This document shows, one piece after another, positions 35,454 through 48,705 of a stretch of DNA of 64,000 nucleotides (positions within the stretch are counted from its first letter, which is position 1; every line of letters begins with the position of its first letter). The position numbers were made by a program, and so were the translations under genes. The notes below the pieces were generated by a model. The model did no database searches and was not told the DNA's origin. It saw only the letters and a program-made list of their open reading frames with translations. This DNA is from Sipunculus nudus (lineage: Eukaryota > Annelida > Sipuncula > Golfingiida > Sipunculidae), in assembly GCA_026874595.1 (NCBI GenBank), contig CM049306.1, forward strand, positions 42,660,019 through 42,724,018. Direction: 5' to 3'.

Positions 35454-37699
35454 TTTTATTATGTATATTGAATCTTATAGTTTTCATTTTAATTCCAATA
35501 ATAATGGGTTTCCCAAATGTACCCTGGCCTTCTTCATATTTATATATATTGCTGAGTATCCATTTTCAGGAAGTCATCTGTACGAGGTATTTTAGTGACA
35601 GCAAGTGAAATATTACATATATTTATAGGGGGTACAAGCTAAGAACCCGTTCAGGCCTAAACAAGGCGATCTGTCATATTCCCCATTTATTAGTTTCTTT
35701 GCATGAAGAAAAGTTATATATTGTCCCCCGTGTTATGTGTATTCCTCAGTCAATATATTGAACGGTAAAGGTCAACGGAGCTTATACCCCAAGTAAGGTA
35801 CAGCCACTGTCATGAGAGTTAAGATTGATTTAGTTTATTTTGCAATATATTATGTAGACTCTTAATTTATCACAAAGCACAGAAAAAATTGTCATAATGG
35901 ATACTGGTGATTGAAGTATAGAAAACAATGAATATACAAGAACATGGATTTAAAAACAGCGTCATACAGTACAGAAGAAAGGCATATTAACCAGTACAAC
36001 GTGCATAAGGATTGTGTCTATATATCGTCCGCAATGAATTATCATTGGCTGATCGCTTATGCTCACAAGCTCAGTACACCGGCTAACCATGCGCCTCATC
36101 TGTATTCCTATCGGCTATATCATATGGACATGTTCAACATGAAAGATTTCTCCCACAGTTTAAATAAAAGACAACAATCAAAGTAAGTTACAAATCAACA
36201 AAAATGACCGGAAGATCTGTCCTACCCTTGAATAAACATTCTCATTATGTTGAAACATACTATAATGCCAGCCCACGACCTAAACTTACAATTAACACAC
36301 ACACTCTATCCCTCTCATATTATCCAGACTGGCCCGGTCGATGCAATGTTTAAAACACTCTTCTATCTACTATCAGAGCAATCAAACATACTAACGGCTA
36401 AGAACAGGTACTACCACCTCGCCGCAAATTATATAACTAAATAACGGCTCTCTGGCCGACTATTCCATTGAGTTGCGTCTATCGGTACATGGAATCACGT
36501 TTTATTTTAGGCGTTTTTGTAGCAACCGTATATACTAAAGTCCAGATAAGGCTAGATAATTTTTATTATCAAGTGGAAACGAAGCTTGAATGGTATGACC
36601 GCTCCCTTTTCTCTTCAAATTAACAATACTCACTCAACATATGCAAACTTTTCAGGCCGTTATTTTTAACCAGCCATTTCAAACAGTTAGGAAAGACCAA
36701 CCAGCTGTTGTATGAATATAATCATCTCCTTGAATTCACAACCGATGGGACTGAAAATGTTCCTCTTTTCTTGGATAATGCCGCGCCTCAGAGTAAAACA
36801 AAAGAACATAAAGTATGAGATGGCAAGCCGTCAGTTCCTTGCATTTTTTTAAATCTCAAGGGCTCAAGAAAACAAAAGAAAATCTAGTTCTATAATAAGT
36901 AATTATTCATTTCCGTAAAGGGTTCATCCCTATTAGTTTCCACAGTTTTATCTTGAAGTGGAGCTTGTTATTTAAGCCCGAGTGTAAGACCTGGATGCCG
37001 GAACTCGATGCAAAACATCACACTGCGCATAATCATACCTACAAGAGTAATTTAGACTCTGCTTGTTAAAGATTGTAGTTAAAAATCTTTTCTTTTTTTT
37101 TCAAAATGCGCTGGGGCTTCTAATTACACCAGTGGCGTAAGCATAAAATGTGGCGAAGGAGCAGTTGTATAGTCTATTAAAATATGATGAATTAGAATTG
37201 TTCCATGACAAGCGTTCTTTGGTAAAGCACGTGCAATGTGTTCAGAAGGCCTTTCCTTGTATGTGACAAATTTTTATTTTGAAGTTTGACAGTTGAGAAA
37301 ATTAGTCCCGGTCGCCCCATATTCTCTAACTGGAAGAGGCTTGTTTGAATAGAAACGACCTCTCCTCTGGCGGTAGGATGGGACACAAGAACATATGTTA
37401 TGGAGGATTGAGAGCGGTCAGTTGCTAACAACTTTTTGTAACCCAATGAGCAGCAAAAAACAAGCAACGTGTCTAGTTTTAGAATTGATAAATGGCCTTC
37501 ATCAACCCCATTAATTTCTGCCATGAGCTGATTATTTCCACCCTTTTACCTTGTCAAGGAGGATTATTATTTAATCACAATTTAACCCCTTAATGTCGGC
37601 ACTGTTATCAATCGACGACGTTTTACCGGCATACCTCTACCGTTGAAGCATATACCGGTGATCTCCTATCAAGGGACAGAAATAGTAAGGGTGAAAAGA
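35454..37699. other. No gene recognised
   Basis: Frames of 80 and 110 codons (35944 plus, 37192-37524 minus) have no family signature. The latter includes a dispersed repeat fragment shared with 3345-3400. Confidence 0.4.
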
Positions 37700-38185
37700 A
37701 TAACCCCGGTTAAGATTAGCCCCCGGAAATCTGAAATCGATTTAAGATAACCCCCGTGGCCAGTATGACCTAATTTCAGATTACCTTCGCACTGTTCAGA
37801 ATACCCCCCCCCCCTCCTTTAATTTAATCAATGATATATATTATGCTTTTAACTCACGATATATTATCTCAATTAATCACGTGTAAGATACGATATTTAA
37901 AAGCTAGATTCAATATATGAAAACAAAATTGTCGCGAAATGTTAGTGATATTTTTAATTATATTGATACTGACTCTTACACTCTTACATCAAAGTTGATG
38001 ACACATTACATACAAACATGCGATATACAAGAAGAAAAAACTTATAAGAATATTAACTAATATAGAAAAAAGATCCAACTGATTTGAAAAGTTATTCTGA
38101 AATCGTAAGTGGTAATCTGAAATGTATTTTAAGTAACCCCCGGGGGCAATCGTTACCGGGGGCAATCTGGAATCGTGACACCGGT
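37700..38185. repeat. Inverted-repeat element with CCCCCGG tracts
   Basis: The left part has GATTAGCCCCCGGAAATC, GATAACCCCCG and TTTCAGATTACC. The right part contains the inverses, GGTAATCTGAAA and GGGGGCAATC (twice), around an AT-rich centre. The borders are not precise and no target duplication was established. Confidence 0.5.
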
Positions 38186-39899
38186 ATAAAGTAATGAAAT
38201 GGCACGTAAAAAGAGGATAAAAGAAATGAAGTGACTGACATCAGTTACAAACTCGTGTATGCAGCTTTGACACTAACAACCGGATTATTTGCGCTCGCTC
38301 AGTGTTAACACTATTGGTGGTGCGGCACTGTAAGATTGATGACCGTTGTTACGGGATAGTGAGGCTCTAGCAGTCATTGGCCAAAGAGTAATGAGGCTAT
38401 TTGGTTACAAATTGTGCTAAATTCAATGTTTCTTAGGCGTGAGTGATCTTTTTAATGCCCTGATTTAGTAGCAGGAACTATCAGTGTCACGTGATTGCTT
38501 TGATTTAAAATAAAATTTACAGACTGGACACTTAATGTACGTCTCTATTCTATGGAATCTGTCCGGGACATGAGAAAACGTCATGCGATAAGATATGGGA
38601 ACTGATATTGAGATTTAGGAGATGGGAAACACGCCCATAAAAGATAAAAATAACAAACCAGTTTGAATCAAATATAAATGTGGTTAGGGTTGTGCGCGAA
38701 AAAAAGTTATTTTAGTAATACTGATCGTTACAACAAAACTCTAATTTAGTCAACTTTTAATAATATTGTCCCTACGTGAACATAATGTCTATTTTTTATA
38801 TTAAATCAATATTGGTCTGTACATTAAGGTTTCCATATATATTTTTTTAATGTGTAATGTATCTGAAATTCATATTATATTCTACTGGTTTGCGGATTTC
38901 GCATCGACAATACGAAAATGGTTATATTATTCATAAAGAAGGAATTAACGGCCAGAGAATGTCACTGCGGCCGAGTAGCTTGTATAGAAGGTGTGTATAT
39001 AGGAAGTCAAGCTCACCTAGTGGAAAATCCAAATATTTTTCATTTCTCCGATCCAAAGTTGGTGAGATTAGACATAAATCTTAAAATATTATTTACAGAA
39101 AATGATATGTTTATCAGGGGATATATAAAAAATACATATAGTATAAGTGAACTTCTGATCCTTGCAAGCCCGCGGTTTACCACTCAGCGGTTCAGTGTCG
39201 TTTGAAGGAGATGATTTTGAGCACGACCTGCTTGCGGCTGGGAATCGCCTTTTAAGGTCCACGTATACAGTTGAAGGTTTCAGGGGCAGTAGAGGAAATA
39301 CCCGATCTAATATCCCAATGTCCGTGAAACTTCAGAAAGTTGACTATGGCTTGACGATGGCTGCTCCAGGAGCAGCCCTGTCATAAAGACGATCGTGGAA
39401 GTATCAGTCATTGTTAATACATCAGGAAAATAACCAGACCTACCATATCTTTTCCAAGAGTCGTGAAGGGCGCAAGAATGATCTAGTAAACATAGTTTGC
39501 CTTCGCATAACTTTATAACTACGGCGCCCATTTCGAGTCATTTGACCCATGACCTATATAGACGCTACGTCACTTTCTCCTGGCATACCAGTTTTTTTTT
39601 TGTCAGTAATTGTAACAGTGGCACAATAATTACAGAAAGTAAATTGTCAGATGCGCATAAACGGAATTCGATATCTTCTTGTGCAATAAAAAAATTCATA
39701 AACGTTTCTGACCCTTTTTATTGACGATTTATAAAATACCATGTAAGACATGAGCTTCTTCGGTGCCGAAAAAGGACATTGATAATGAAGCCCGCATAAT
39801 GTTACATCCCGGTTATTTTCAGAGTTAACGCGCATGTACCTGCGACATGATAATAAGCGGGCTTGACTGTAATTAGCTAAAGAGTTATCAGTAAGCCGG
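38186..39899. other. No gene recognised
   Basis: Nothing conserved or repetitive recognised before the duplicated module. Confidence 0.4.
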
Positions 39900-39978
39900 T
39901 ATAAACTCTGACATGACTGACAGGTGAAAGAGATGGCTAAAGGTGGACCGGCGGAGATGACAGAGACATCAGCACTTG

Positions 39979-39985
39979 TATAAAG
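39979..39985 (+). promoter_or_regulatory. TATA box of module copy A
   Basis: TATAAAG within CTTGTATAAAGA. An ATG lies exactly 40 bp downstream (40019) and AATAAA at 40132. Conserved in position in copies B and C. Confidence 0.5.
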
Positions 39986-40597
39986 ACCGGAACCCTCCGA
40001 CGGCCAGACAGATCGGTCATGATTATACCCTTTACTCAACTTTTATCCCGCCACATGTATGTATTACATTTCTAAAACCCTCTTTTCTCTCTACTCTGCC
40101 CCGGCGGGAAACATTCAGCGTCCAGGGTTCCAATAAAACCGGCACTTGAGGTGATGAAATGGCTGTTATCTAGCCCTCTTCTTGGTCCCATCCATGCCTT
40201 TCTACAATTTCTCTTCCAAGAGACAAAATAACTAACGTAAAGCCTCTCTCCGACCAAGGGTTTATTCTAGTCTGGCCGTTGGTTTACGTATCATTTCAGA
40301 TTTATGAAAATTTAGCCAAATGATATAAAAAAATAGCACAGTAAGATTAGAAAATTGGAGCAATAACCAAAAGCGCTGCGATACTGAAACAGACATTTTA
40401 CAGTTTTATCAGAGGCGAGACAACATATAAATGTTGAATATAAAAACTTATTAATGAAAAATGTTTCGAAAAAAAAAATAAGTAACTGCATTGTAAAAAG
40501 TTAGAATAAAATGAATAAGTGAATAAAATAATAATAGGGATTACATATTAATCACATATATGCAAACACGTATATATGTTACTGTCAATGTGTAAAA

Positions 40598-40650
40598 TCA
40601 GTCAATTTACAAAGTGCCTGATTTACTCAGGCAATTTGTAAATTGACTGA
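40598..40650. repeat. Near-perfect 24-bp stem hairpin
   Basis: The 24-nt arm 40598-40621 pairs with 40627-40650 with one mismatch and a 5-nt loop (TTTAC). An outer weaker stem (GTCAATGTGTAAAAT with ATTTTACAAATGACTG) extends it. It lies inside arm A and is not seen in arm B. Confidence 0.85.
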
Positions 40651-40919
40651 AATGTTCAGCATTTTACAAATGACTGAGAAATCAGTAAGTTTATTTGACA
40701 GTATGACAGATTGACTGAATCATTATGAAATAGTTTTTTTTTTATTCACATAACTGATTATTGTGAAGCGGACATTGCCAAATACTTTAACCAGCTACTT
40801 TTGAGTAAACATAAACCCTGTTTCTTCTTTCTACGGTACTTGAAACAACACCTCGTCTGGTGCGAATCTACATCTCATAACACGTCTTCCTACAAGACAC
40901 TTCACGACTGAAGTGAATA

Positions 40920-40924
40920 TATAC

Positions 40925-40959
<35 letters not shown>

Positions 40960-40960
40960 A
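40920..40960. repeat. (AT)n microsatellite
   Basis: Interrupted AT/AC tract within arm A. Confidence 0.9.
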
Positions 40961-41275
40961 ACATATTTCATTAACGTCGTCTGTGACCATAGTTACATAC
41001 TTCGGCCGTCACCAGCCTCTAATCCGGTGTTAATCCCAAGTCTTAAATATATGTCAACGAATTTCCTTAAGTATATAGGTATGATATTGAATGAATTAAG
41101 TTCTCGAAGGAAATTACAATTAAATGAAAACTGCTAGGGTAGAAAGTATCTAGCCAGTACAAGGTCAGACTTTTTTTCTGTAATTGCACTGGTTATATGG
41201 ACTGAATGACGCGAAAATAGCGTAGAGCGCCAAGATAAAAGGAGAGATTCACGTATGACATGTCTGGGAATGTGC

Positions 41276-41668
41276 TGTTACCTTGGGAACAAGACTGTAA
41301 ATTTTAATATGACATCCTAGACTTTCATTCTGAAATAAAACTTCATTGAAAGTTCAATTAATTACCCTACTTACAGGTTCCAATAATGAACTTAATAAGG
41401 TTCCCCACTCAGCCCACCTTGAAGAACCTCGAAGGCGGGGGTGGGGTTGTTAATGTTTTTATCCCACCTGATATTGAGAAAACAATATCTATATAGTCGA
41501 AATGAAATATATCAATTATAAGAATAATTGATTTTAGTTCCATTTCTGAGTTTATTATGAAATATTTTATATCTAAAATGGTTTAGTATTAACACAGAAC
41601 TTATTTTTTAAAACCTTATACTTAATGGGTATATATTTGAAATGTGTCGCACAGACAAAACAGGAATA

Positions 41669-41708
<40 letters not shown>

Positions 41709-43084
41709 GCTTTGATTACCCTCCCACGCCTGTCATACCCCCACCCTTGCAAGTCATCTCCCCATCCTGCGGTCACCACCCCCTCCCCCACCCAACCTTG
41801 AAGATAACTGACGCCACTGCTGGAAGGGTTCTCCATTCAAACCTTTAACAAAAAGAATCCCGTTTTTAAGGTTCAATTTGGAACCTGCAAAGGTTCCCCT
41901 AAAGTCTACTGGGAAGAACCCTTTTGGGTTCTACCTGTAACCCTTTTTTATTACATAATATACTGGTGACATTATTTTGAGCATTTTTGAGGTCAGTAAA
42001 TGACATGGAAATGTTTATAAAGTAAATTTAAAATTGTGAAAGCCTACATTTATACCAACAAAGATTATAGCGCCTATGGCAAACACACCAATAACGATGT
42101 GAAAGTGTCCTGGTTGTTAAAGCTTTAATTGATTGGCGTTCTTCATTAATTCTATCTTGTTCAGTTTTACACAATGGCAGGTCCTATTAGACAGAAACTG
42201 GAAGGAGGGGGGGGGGGGGGAATGGTTAGTTCCCATAAATAAGTGTATGTACCTTTACCCAGAATATTCCTACGTAAACGGTAAAAACCGTTTTGATTAA
42301 ACGAAAAAATGAATCATTGATATCATAGTGTGATATATCAAATTCTCTAAACAGACTGGGTTGTCTCAGGGGAAATTGGCTGGCCTTCATATTACCGGTA
42401 CCTCATATAACTTTGATGGAAGGTTCCGTCATCCCAACTGCGCGTCTGAAATATTTTAGCTCGGAGGGAAAATTGTTATCATCGTCAAGATCGATATCAG
42501 TGACATGTGTATCACCTGATAATAAATTAGTTGAGCACAAAAACATATTTTTGCAATGCTATTAATGATATTAGACATGACGATGTATGGTGAAATTGAT
42601 ACCTTTTGTCTTTACACAGTTGGTTCAAATGATTGTACATAGGATTATAATACGAGAAAACGACAAACAATCCCCGCTTATAGTATATACAGATCCTGTA
42701 TATAGAACTATATATACGGAAAGCTTGTTTGTTTCACGAAAACTGTTGAAAAGCGACAAATAAATCTTACTTATATCCACGTCGTGTATGGAGGGTTTTC
42801 TGAATTCCTTTTTTACATAATTACATCACGAACAACGATTTAATCTCCTGAAATATTTACTGATACACGGAAGTTCTGTCGCTGTGATAATACAGAAAAC
42901 AACTACTGGCGCTGAAACCATTAACAGTTAACTGTCATGATAGCTGTCACTATTCTATTTCAAATTCTTGACTCATAAGAAGATTTAGACCTAACTTTAT
43001 GTGACAAGCTCAACTTTTTTATAACTTCCAGCGGACTTTGAAGGTAAAATGAATAAACTTGTTAACATTACCTGAAGAGAACAC
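41276..43084. other. No gene recognised; dispersed repeat at 41440-41830
   Basis: The 41440-41700 segment is the second copy of the 22.5-22.8 kb repeat and ends in (TA)n at 41668-41703. GGTTCCCC and AAGAACC motifs flank it on both sides. A G run lies near 42207-42220. Confidence 0.5.
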
Positions 43085-43165
43085 TGGTTATCATCACTAG
43101 AGGGGGTACCTTAATTTCGGCATGAGGCCGGTGACATCCGGGTTCGAGTTTGGTGGCAAGGGACG
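43085..43165 (+). repeat. tRNA-like SINE fragment
   Basis: A GGGGGTACCTTAATTTCGGC head and a GGGTTCGAGTTTGG B-box-like motif at tRNA spacing. Confidence 0.4.
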
Positions 43166-43958
43166 TGTATCGGCAAAGTTTAGAGTGGAATAACGCTATT
43201 TGTACCACGCACAAATGCTCAATTTATAGTATGATACCAGTGTATTATGTAATATTAGATCATGTTATATTAAAATCTTGTGGGTGTATCTGCCGTTTTA
43301 GGGTTAACAAACACCCGTGATTGAGGAAATGCATCAATAAAACCCCACATATCCTGGGAGTCAGAGAGACCCATAAACGAATATCTGTACTTCCCTGATG
43401 ATGTATGAGACCGACCTTGACAGTATAAATTATTGGATGTATAACCTTCATGTCACACAGGCTACAATGTTCATCCAGGGAGGATGATTAATGGTAAATA
43501 TGAAAAATTGATTCTAGAGTTGGAGGTTATAGCATTGGATACACTATAATATATCCTCTCTTGTCACCTACATACAGCCAATAGATTGGGTACTCTTTAT
43601 AGTTTTAGGCACTGATTCTTTAAAATCAAGATGTGTTTTGAGTTAACCGACCGAACTTAGTTTTATGAAATTAATATGAAATATTATGTTATTAACATAC
43701 ATGTAGTTAATTATTTGATGTAGTTAAAGTATTCAAATAGATAAAATACACGTAGTTTGAATTAGATATTAAGTAAATTGGTTAATGTTATTTTTGTTGT
43801 AAAATATAGGCAATGTGCTTCACTGGTTTGACACACGTTTTTTGTAATACAGAGGTTGTCAAGATCAAAATTAATTTTCAGACGCGAGACATACCTCTTT
43901 TCATCTGATTGGCATTCATTTCATTTATTCACTGTATCTAACTGGGGATTTTACAGCC
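43166..43958. other. No gene recognised
   Basis: Nothing noted. Confidence 0.4.
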
Positions 43959-43961
43959 TTA

Positions 43962-44692
43962 ATGCCTCGTTTCGGTAGACCACGATTACTACGATTTGAT
44001 CATTGAAAAAAATCATGTTTAGACCGTAGATCAAAATCGTAGTGATCGCGAGGTTACTCCATGATCATGAGATATTTTTTATAATTGTACCTAAATTTTA
44101 AACCTGCTTTAAAATTTTCCTCAATCATGCCGATTATTTTAAATCGTTTCATAGCGTAGTATTACGTAGAAGAGCGTCGGCATCTTAACAGATCGTGTTT
44201 AGAGCGGGGAAGAACGCATTGGAGCGTGGCGGGCAAATCGTAATACAGCGTAGTATAATATATATTCCCCCTTGGAGTCACTGGAAAGACTGATGAAATG
44301 CAAAATCTACCTCCTTCTTATACCCATCTTGTCCCTGTCAATGTTTAATCACTCTCCTATATCTTTACAGAAGGCAACAAAGTTAATAGAACTTTATGAA
44401 CGTAAGGGAACGTAAACAATTGTAAGAGATCCTAGATAAATATCGTGATGATCGTGAAAGATCGCAACGGTCATGTTCGTCATAGAATCGTAACAGATTT
44501 TCATAGAATGGTAAGGAATCGGTTGTCCAATTGTTGGAGACCTGCAGGATCCGAACAAAACCAAATGTATTATTTTAAAGTGTATGGAACCGAAAAGGGC
44601 GTAAAAATTGGAAAAATGTAAAAAAAAAAATTCTACTACGTTCCTTGCTTCGGATCGAATCGGCATAATCGTGGCCTCGTGTAAACGAAGCT
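43962..44692. mobile_element. 731-bp Harbinger-like MITE
   Basis: The left end is ATGCCTCGTTTCGGTAGACC and the inverse of the right end is AGCTTCGTTTACACGAGGCC. Both continue into CACGATTA and GATC-type repeats. TTA flanks both sides (43959-43961 and 44693-44695). The interior is rich in ATCGTA/TACGAT subterminal repeats and has no transposase frame. Confidence 0.8.
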
Positions 44693-45309
44693 TTAGTAAA
44701 AATAGTGCATGGAAGGTTAACAAGGCAGTTCATATCCAGATAAATAATACGTGAATCTCTCCTTTTATCTCAGCGCCTTACCTTTTGTTTACGTCATTCT
44801 GTCCAAATGACCAGTTCAATTAAAAGACATAGTCTGTCCTTTAACTGACTAGATATGTTCTTTTCAAACAAAAGCATTTCTTATTTAATTAACTTCAGTT
44901 CATTCAGTCGATATCATGTCTGGTACTAAAGGAAATCGTTGACATACATTTCAGGTTTGAGATGGCCGAAGTACGTAACTATGGTGACAGACGATGTTAA
45001 TAAAATATGTTTAATTTATGTAGATCTATAGACTTATCTCAAATGAATTATGGAAAATAATATCTTTTTTATTAACATATAGTTAAATTTTGCATTTTTT
45101 TAGTTCTGAGTGTAATCCCATTTTTATTTTATTCATTAATTTTATATTGATATATGCTATATATATCATTTTCATGTGTGTATATACGTGTTTAAATATA
45201 TGTGATTAGATATATCATCCCTTTATAGTTGCATTAACTATTGCATTGCATACATCTTTTAACCAGTCACTTATTTTTTTGTCAAAACAGTTTTCATCAG
45301 TAATTTTTT

Positions 45310-45480
45310 ATGTACAACGCTCTCATTTCAATTTTATCTCGTCTCTGACATGCGTGTTTGCATATGTGTAATAAAATACATAATACCCTTTTTATTTATT
45401 TTTTTCTTATTCATTTATTCTATCTTTATACCAATAACTTTTTTTTATGTACAACGCTCAAATTTTGATGTACAACGCTC
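45310..45480 (+). repeat. Three copies of ATGTACAACGCTC
   Basis: Perfect 13-mers at 45310, 45447 and 45468, the first and second followed by similar AT-rich sequence. They lie inside arm B. Confidence 0.7.
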
Positions 45481-45925
45481 ATATTTTAAATTTATCTTGT
45501 GTCTGCATGTTTCAAAATCGTAATGCTTTCGGTTAATGCGCCGGGATTTATTATCTGATTGTGCCTTTTTTTTATATCATTTGACTAAATCTTCATAACT
45601 GTAAAATTATATGTAAACAAACTGACGTACTAGAGTCAATCCTGAGTTAGACAGAGGCAAAACGTAATTTTTTTTAAAACAGAGCCATTCAAGGTTTCTC
45701 TTGGGACAGAAATTGTAGAAAGTCTTGGATTGGAACAAGGATAAGAATGGATAAAAGCCATTTCATCACCTAAAGTGCGTGTTTTATTGGAACCCTAGAC
45801 ATTAAATGTGTCTGACCCGACTTAAGGAGAGAGGAAAGAGGGGTTTAATACTACATGTGGTGGGATAAGGGTTGAGTAAAGGGTATAATCATGACCGATC
45901 TGTCTGGACGTCGAAGTCTTCCAAT

Positions 45926-45932
45926 CTTTATA
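45926..45932 (-). promoter_or_regulatory. TATA box of module copy B
   Basis: TATAAAG on the minus strand. ATG is 40 bp downstream at 45892-45890 and AATAAA at 45788-45783. Confidence 0.5.
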
Positions 45933-47826
45933 CAAGCTGATGTCTCTGTCATCTCCGCCGGTCAACCCTAAGCATCCCTCTCACCTGTCAATCATTTCTG
46001 GCTGATTAAAAAAATACAGGCTTAGAATATAACGTGTTCTCTTTAATATATCTACTTATGTTTTTTAAAAGCATATTTGTTGACTCTTATGGGTTACATA
46101 AAATTCAAATTATTATCGCTGTATGGCAGGTGTAGGCCAGATGTAAGAGGTGTGTGTGTGTGTGTGTACTTATCAATTAGATAACATATTATATGATCTC
46201 GTTTATTCACTTTCGGTCGTGCGTACATTTCCTAGATCTCTGATCATATATCTGTTATCATCAGGCCTAGGTCGCCCTGGTCCAGCCAATAGACTCTTAA
46301 CTCCCATCCTGTTTGTAAGGGAGATGGTGGCAGATCGCTCAGAGTTCCACTCACTCTGGTTCACTTGTTGTTTGTTCTTTTTTGCCTATTTGCTCTTTCA
46401 GTCAATGCTATACGGTATGGTCTCTTCCAATAAAGACCCTGATTTGTGTGTGTTTACTTTTACCAATATATCTTCAAAGTTTCGTTTATATTCAAGCTCG
46501 TCAGCGTGGAACATACACGAGTCACGTGCCAACTCGATAAACAGTTATAGCCATTCCAATATTTCTTTGTTATCTCTTTTTTCAAGCGGATTTAAAGAAA
46601 AAATGTTTTAATGGAAAAGTCGTCTGAATGCAATATACACATAAATCCCTTTTGTCTCTCTTTTTACTTCTCCAACCACATTGTATTTGAGTTACATCAG
46701 GCCCAGCTAACTTGGCTTGGCCTTGGGTCTCCCATTACAGGGGAAGATCGGCCGTCTTTTCCAAGAGATTGTCAATCACTTTCTGCCCCCTGGCAATGTT
46801 ATCAATGATTCTGTTCAAGGCCACAAGTCGTAGTACTGTAAACATAAAAAAAATTGACTGTTTTAGGAATTGCAGGAAACGGAGCCAATGCCCCCACAAT
46901 GCAGCGGAGAAGGTAGATAAAATCCATTAAAATAAATGTGTTAAGGCAAATTAAATTTCTCGAATGTAAACTGGACATGAATGACATCTAATAAGATGTG
47001 TATATGCAATGCAAAGAGATGATATTATTGGATGGTGACAATTATTTATGAAGGCTTTTTTGCTTTTTGAGACAGGTTCCTGTCGTTCCAAATATATTAC
47101 AGAGAGAGTTGTTGCTTTGTGTAGAGAGGATCTCTGCTGGAAAGATGAATTTATAATTATTTGATGAACTACTCATTAATCACAAATTCCTGAATACGGG
47201 ACAAGTGCTTGCCAGAGAAGCGACAATCAGGAAGAGGTAGACGAAGTTGTTGATGTTACCCACTTTAAAATTCTGTTGAGTCCATAAATGTCCTTAACAA
47301 TTCATTTCTTTCAGGAGCAAACATGGGAATTGTTTAGCTACAATAAATGGCACTTATGGGAGCGCATACCTCCGCCAGAGCAACCCCCCCCCTCCCCCTA
47401 CCGGATCCACTTCTTTATTCCAATCTGCGCCTGAATTAAATGTGGGTCTTCAAGTCACTGTCCCATCCCCCTCCACACTTTAAAAATCGAGTCTTTATGC
47501 GTTATCCTGCTGACAAACAAACAATCAAAATTATAAACAAACAGACGTGGGGAGAACATAACCTCCTTAGAGCAGGTAAAATATTTAATATAAGTAGTAA
47601 GGTGCTTACGAAAATTAAGTCTTTGAAGAGGTGATTCACATATATATTTTCCATGGAAATAATTTCAAGCAAGAATAATGAAATATTAGAGAAAAATATG
47701 ATTCTCGTGATCATTGACTGTTTGTTCGCATCGTAGTTCCGAAGAACATGGCCACTATAGACTGTTCATTTCACGCGACACCCTTTGGTTGCAGTTGCAC
47801 GAGAAAACGTTTTTATTCACTCTTAT

Positions 47827-47856
47827 TGGCGCCACCTGCAGGAATTGGTGGCGCCA
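47827..47856. repeat. 10-bp stem hairpin, TGGCGCCACC
   Basis: TGGCGCCACC at 47827-47836 and its inverse GGTGGCGCCA at 47847-47856 with a 10-nt spacer. Confidence 0.7.
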
Positions 47857-48645
47857 TTTCTGTTTCTCTCAATATGTTATTTCTGGTGTCCGATGATATG
47901 TGATTTGTATTGATGTATAAGAGTGAACTGGACTATGGTAACGAATAAGGCGTCAACAAATTGATGAGAATTCTTTAAAGTGGTAACAAATATTTGATAA
48001 TATTTCTTTCACTCAACCCAAGCGTTAAATGTCCAGTAACGACCACAAGACATTGCTGAAAGTGACAATTTGAAAGCACAAAGCACAAAGATCCGACTAA
48101 ATAGCCCAAAGAATTTAGTATGGGCGATTCATCCGAAATGACAAAAGTCATAAATTCCTGTGAAAAATTAAATTTGTTTTGAAAACTTAAAGCCAATGAT
48201 ATTTGCTTATTTTCTCTTGTATATAATTCCACCGATCTGGATCCGCTAGCAAGCTGGATAAAAGAATAAAGAAAGAATTCGAATATATTGTAACTGGGAG
48301 CACGCTCAAATTCTTGTCTGTATTAGAAGAGACATCTGCAGCAGTGAATTCCAAATATATGAGCTGATAAGATAAAAACAGACTAAAATTGAAACAGATT
48401 TAGAGCGAGTTGTAGAATGAACCAGCACAAAAAGTATGATAAAACTTAAGGCCGGATAGAGCAAATAGACTGCCAACACAGATGGCAAGGAGAAACTGTC
48501 AGGAGATGATGATCCGAATAATATATAATTAACTCTAAATGATATAATAGACAGTCACCGGGCGTACCATTTACATTGACTGCCATCTAGCGTTAAATGT
48601 AATTACTAAATAAAAAAAAAACAAACTACTCCGGATTTTAGTATA

Positions 48646-48647
48646 TC

Positions 48648-48702
<55 letters not shown>
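48646..48702. repeat. (TA)n(TG)n microsatellite
   Basis: About 9 TA units followed by about 19 TG units. Confidence 0.95.

Positions 48703-48705
<3 letters not shown>

Larger units (their letters stand above)
39900..41275 (+). repeat. Arm A of a diverged inverted duplication
   Basis: Three blocks recur in the same order on the minus strand at 45995-44735: the TATA-AATAAA module (39911-40165), a block with GTCGTCTGTGACCATAGTTA (about 40965-41010) and a block with ACTGGTTATATGGACTGAAT and GATAAAAGGAGAGATTCACG (about 41190-41265). Spacing between blocks is similar in both arms. Arms are diverged by eye to roughly 65-80 percent identity within blocks. Confidence 0.75.
44735..45995 (-). repeat. 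Arm B of the diverged inverted duplication
   Basis: The minus strand repeats the three blocks of arm A in order: module core 45985-45760, ATTAACATCGTCTGTCACCA near 45005, and AGATAAAAGGAGAGATTCAC near 44765. The 731-bp MITE sits about 40 bp beyond its end. Confidence 0.75.

Noticed and set aside
39647-40039. 130-codon minus-strand frame through module copy A
   Set aside because: Copies B and C of the module do not keep this frame, so conservation here is not for that protein.
46150-46611. 153-codon frame, the longest apart from the hydrolases
   Set aside because: It starts inside a TG microsatellite (MCVCVC...), has no domain signature, no splice context and composition like random AT-rich DNA.
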